A stretch of 5,554 nt of DNA from Euryarchaeota archaeon UBA596 (GTDB taxonomy: Archaea > Thermoplasmatota > Poseidoniia > Poseidoniales > Poseidoniaceae). Position 1 is the stretch's first letter; each line of letters opens with the position of its first letter. Shown piece after piece: positions 5,521 through 5,554 of the stretch. Where the stretch lies: NCBI GenBank assembly GCA_002498205.1, contig DAGQ01000082.1, forward strand, positions 1 to 5,554, read 5' to 3'. A program made the position numbers and the translations under genes. The notes below the pieces were generated by a model. The model saw only the letters and a program-made list of their open reading frames with translations. It did not search any database and was not told the origin of the DNA.

Positions 5521-5554
5521 GGCTGTGATAGTGTAGAGGTTAGCACGGTGGGTT
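5521..5554 (+). tRNA. 5' part of a tRNA, possibly tRNA-His, cut at window edge
   Basis: The sequence folds as the first 33 positions of a tRNA. The 5' acceptor strand is GCTGTGA (5522-5528), followed by T8 and A9. The D stem is GTGT/GCAC (5531-5534 with 5543-5546), with one G-T pair, around the D loop AGAGGTTA containing the invariant GG. Position 26 is G, the anticodon 5' strand is GTGGG (5548-5552), and T32-T33 are the last two bases. The anticodon and everything after it lie outside the window, so identity cannot be read. The G at 5521 directly before the acceptor strand could be the encoded extra G(-1) of tRNA-His, and the acceptor and D-arm bases resemble histidine tRNAs I know. This assignment is tentative; the tRNA call itself is moderately firm. 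Confidence 0.65.

Noticed and set aside
1..5554. CRISPR array, insertion sequence, phage or defence island
   Set aside because: No regularly spaced repeats, terminal inverted repeats, transposase, integrase or nuclease motifs were seen. Base composition is even across the window.

Overview
The window looks like a compact, AT-rich archaeal chromosome segment. The best fit is the euryarchaeal/Thermoplasmatota side, such as a planktonic marine group II/III lineage. The evidence is an EMC3/TMCO1-type (DUF106) membrane protein next to an archaeal-type cytidylate kinase and a Cbf5-type pseudouridine synthase with a PUA domain, which is a known archaeal neighbourhood. Archaeal TATA-like boxes also lie 25-31 nt before several start codons. 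The lineage is inferred from gene content and was not tested by any search.

Layout. Positions 1-218 hold the 3' end of a plus-strand gene with an acidic linker and a terminal zinc ribbon. Positions 223-624 hold a convergent minus-strand gene of unknown function. Positions 625-696 are a short divergent promoter region. A tight plus-strand operon follows: emc3-like (697-1620), cmk (about 1625-2161) and cbf5 (2164-3078). At 3079-3186 there is a minus-strand gene of only 35 codons whose stop codon abuts the cbf5 stop; a good TATA box suggests a leaderless mRNA. Positions 3279-5411 (minus) encode a 710-residue secreted, membrane-anchored, multi-domain surface protein with a CARDB domain. The right edge (5521-5554) appears to be the 5' part of a tRNA, cut just before its anticodon.

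How the genes work together. The operon joins a membrane-protein insertase-family protein, a CMP kinase for nucleotide supply, and the catalytic subunit of the H/ACA pseudouridylation complex. These are information-processing and growth functions that in many archaea sit downstream of the ribosomal-protein/secY cluster. The surface protein and the two unknown genes have no visible functional link to the operon.

The most unusual point is cmk. The family's conserved N-terminus, including the P-loop, is read in a frame with no ATG, GTG or TTG upstream of it. The only sensible start is an ATT at 1625, placed right after a near-consensus Shine-Dalgarno sequence (GGAGATGAT). The alternative is loss of one A just after an ATG that overlaps the previous stop codon. 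A standard gene caller would start at 1757 and lose the whole nucleotide-binding loop.
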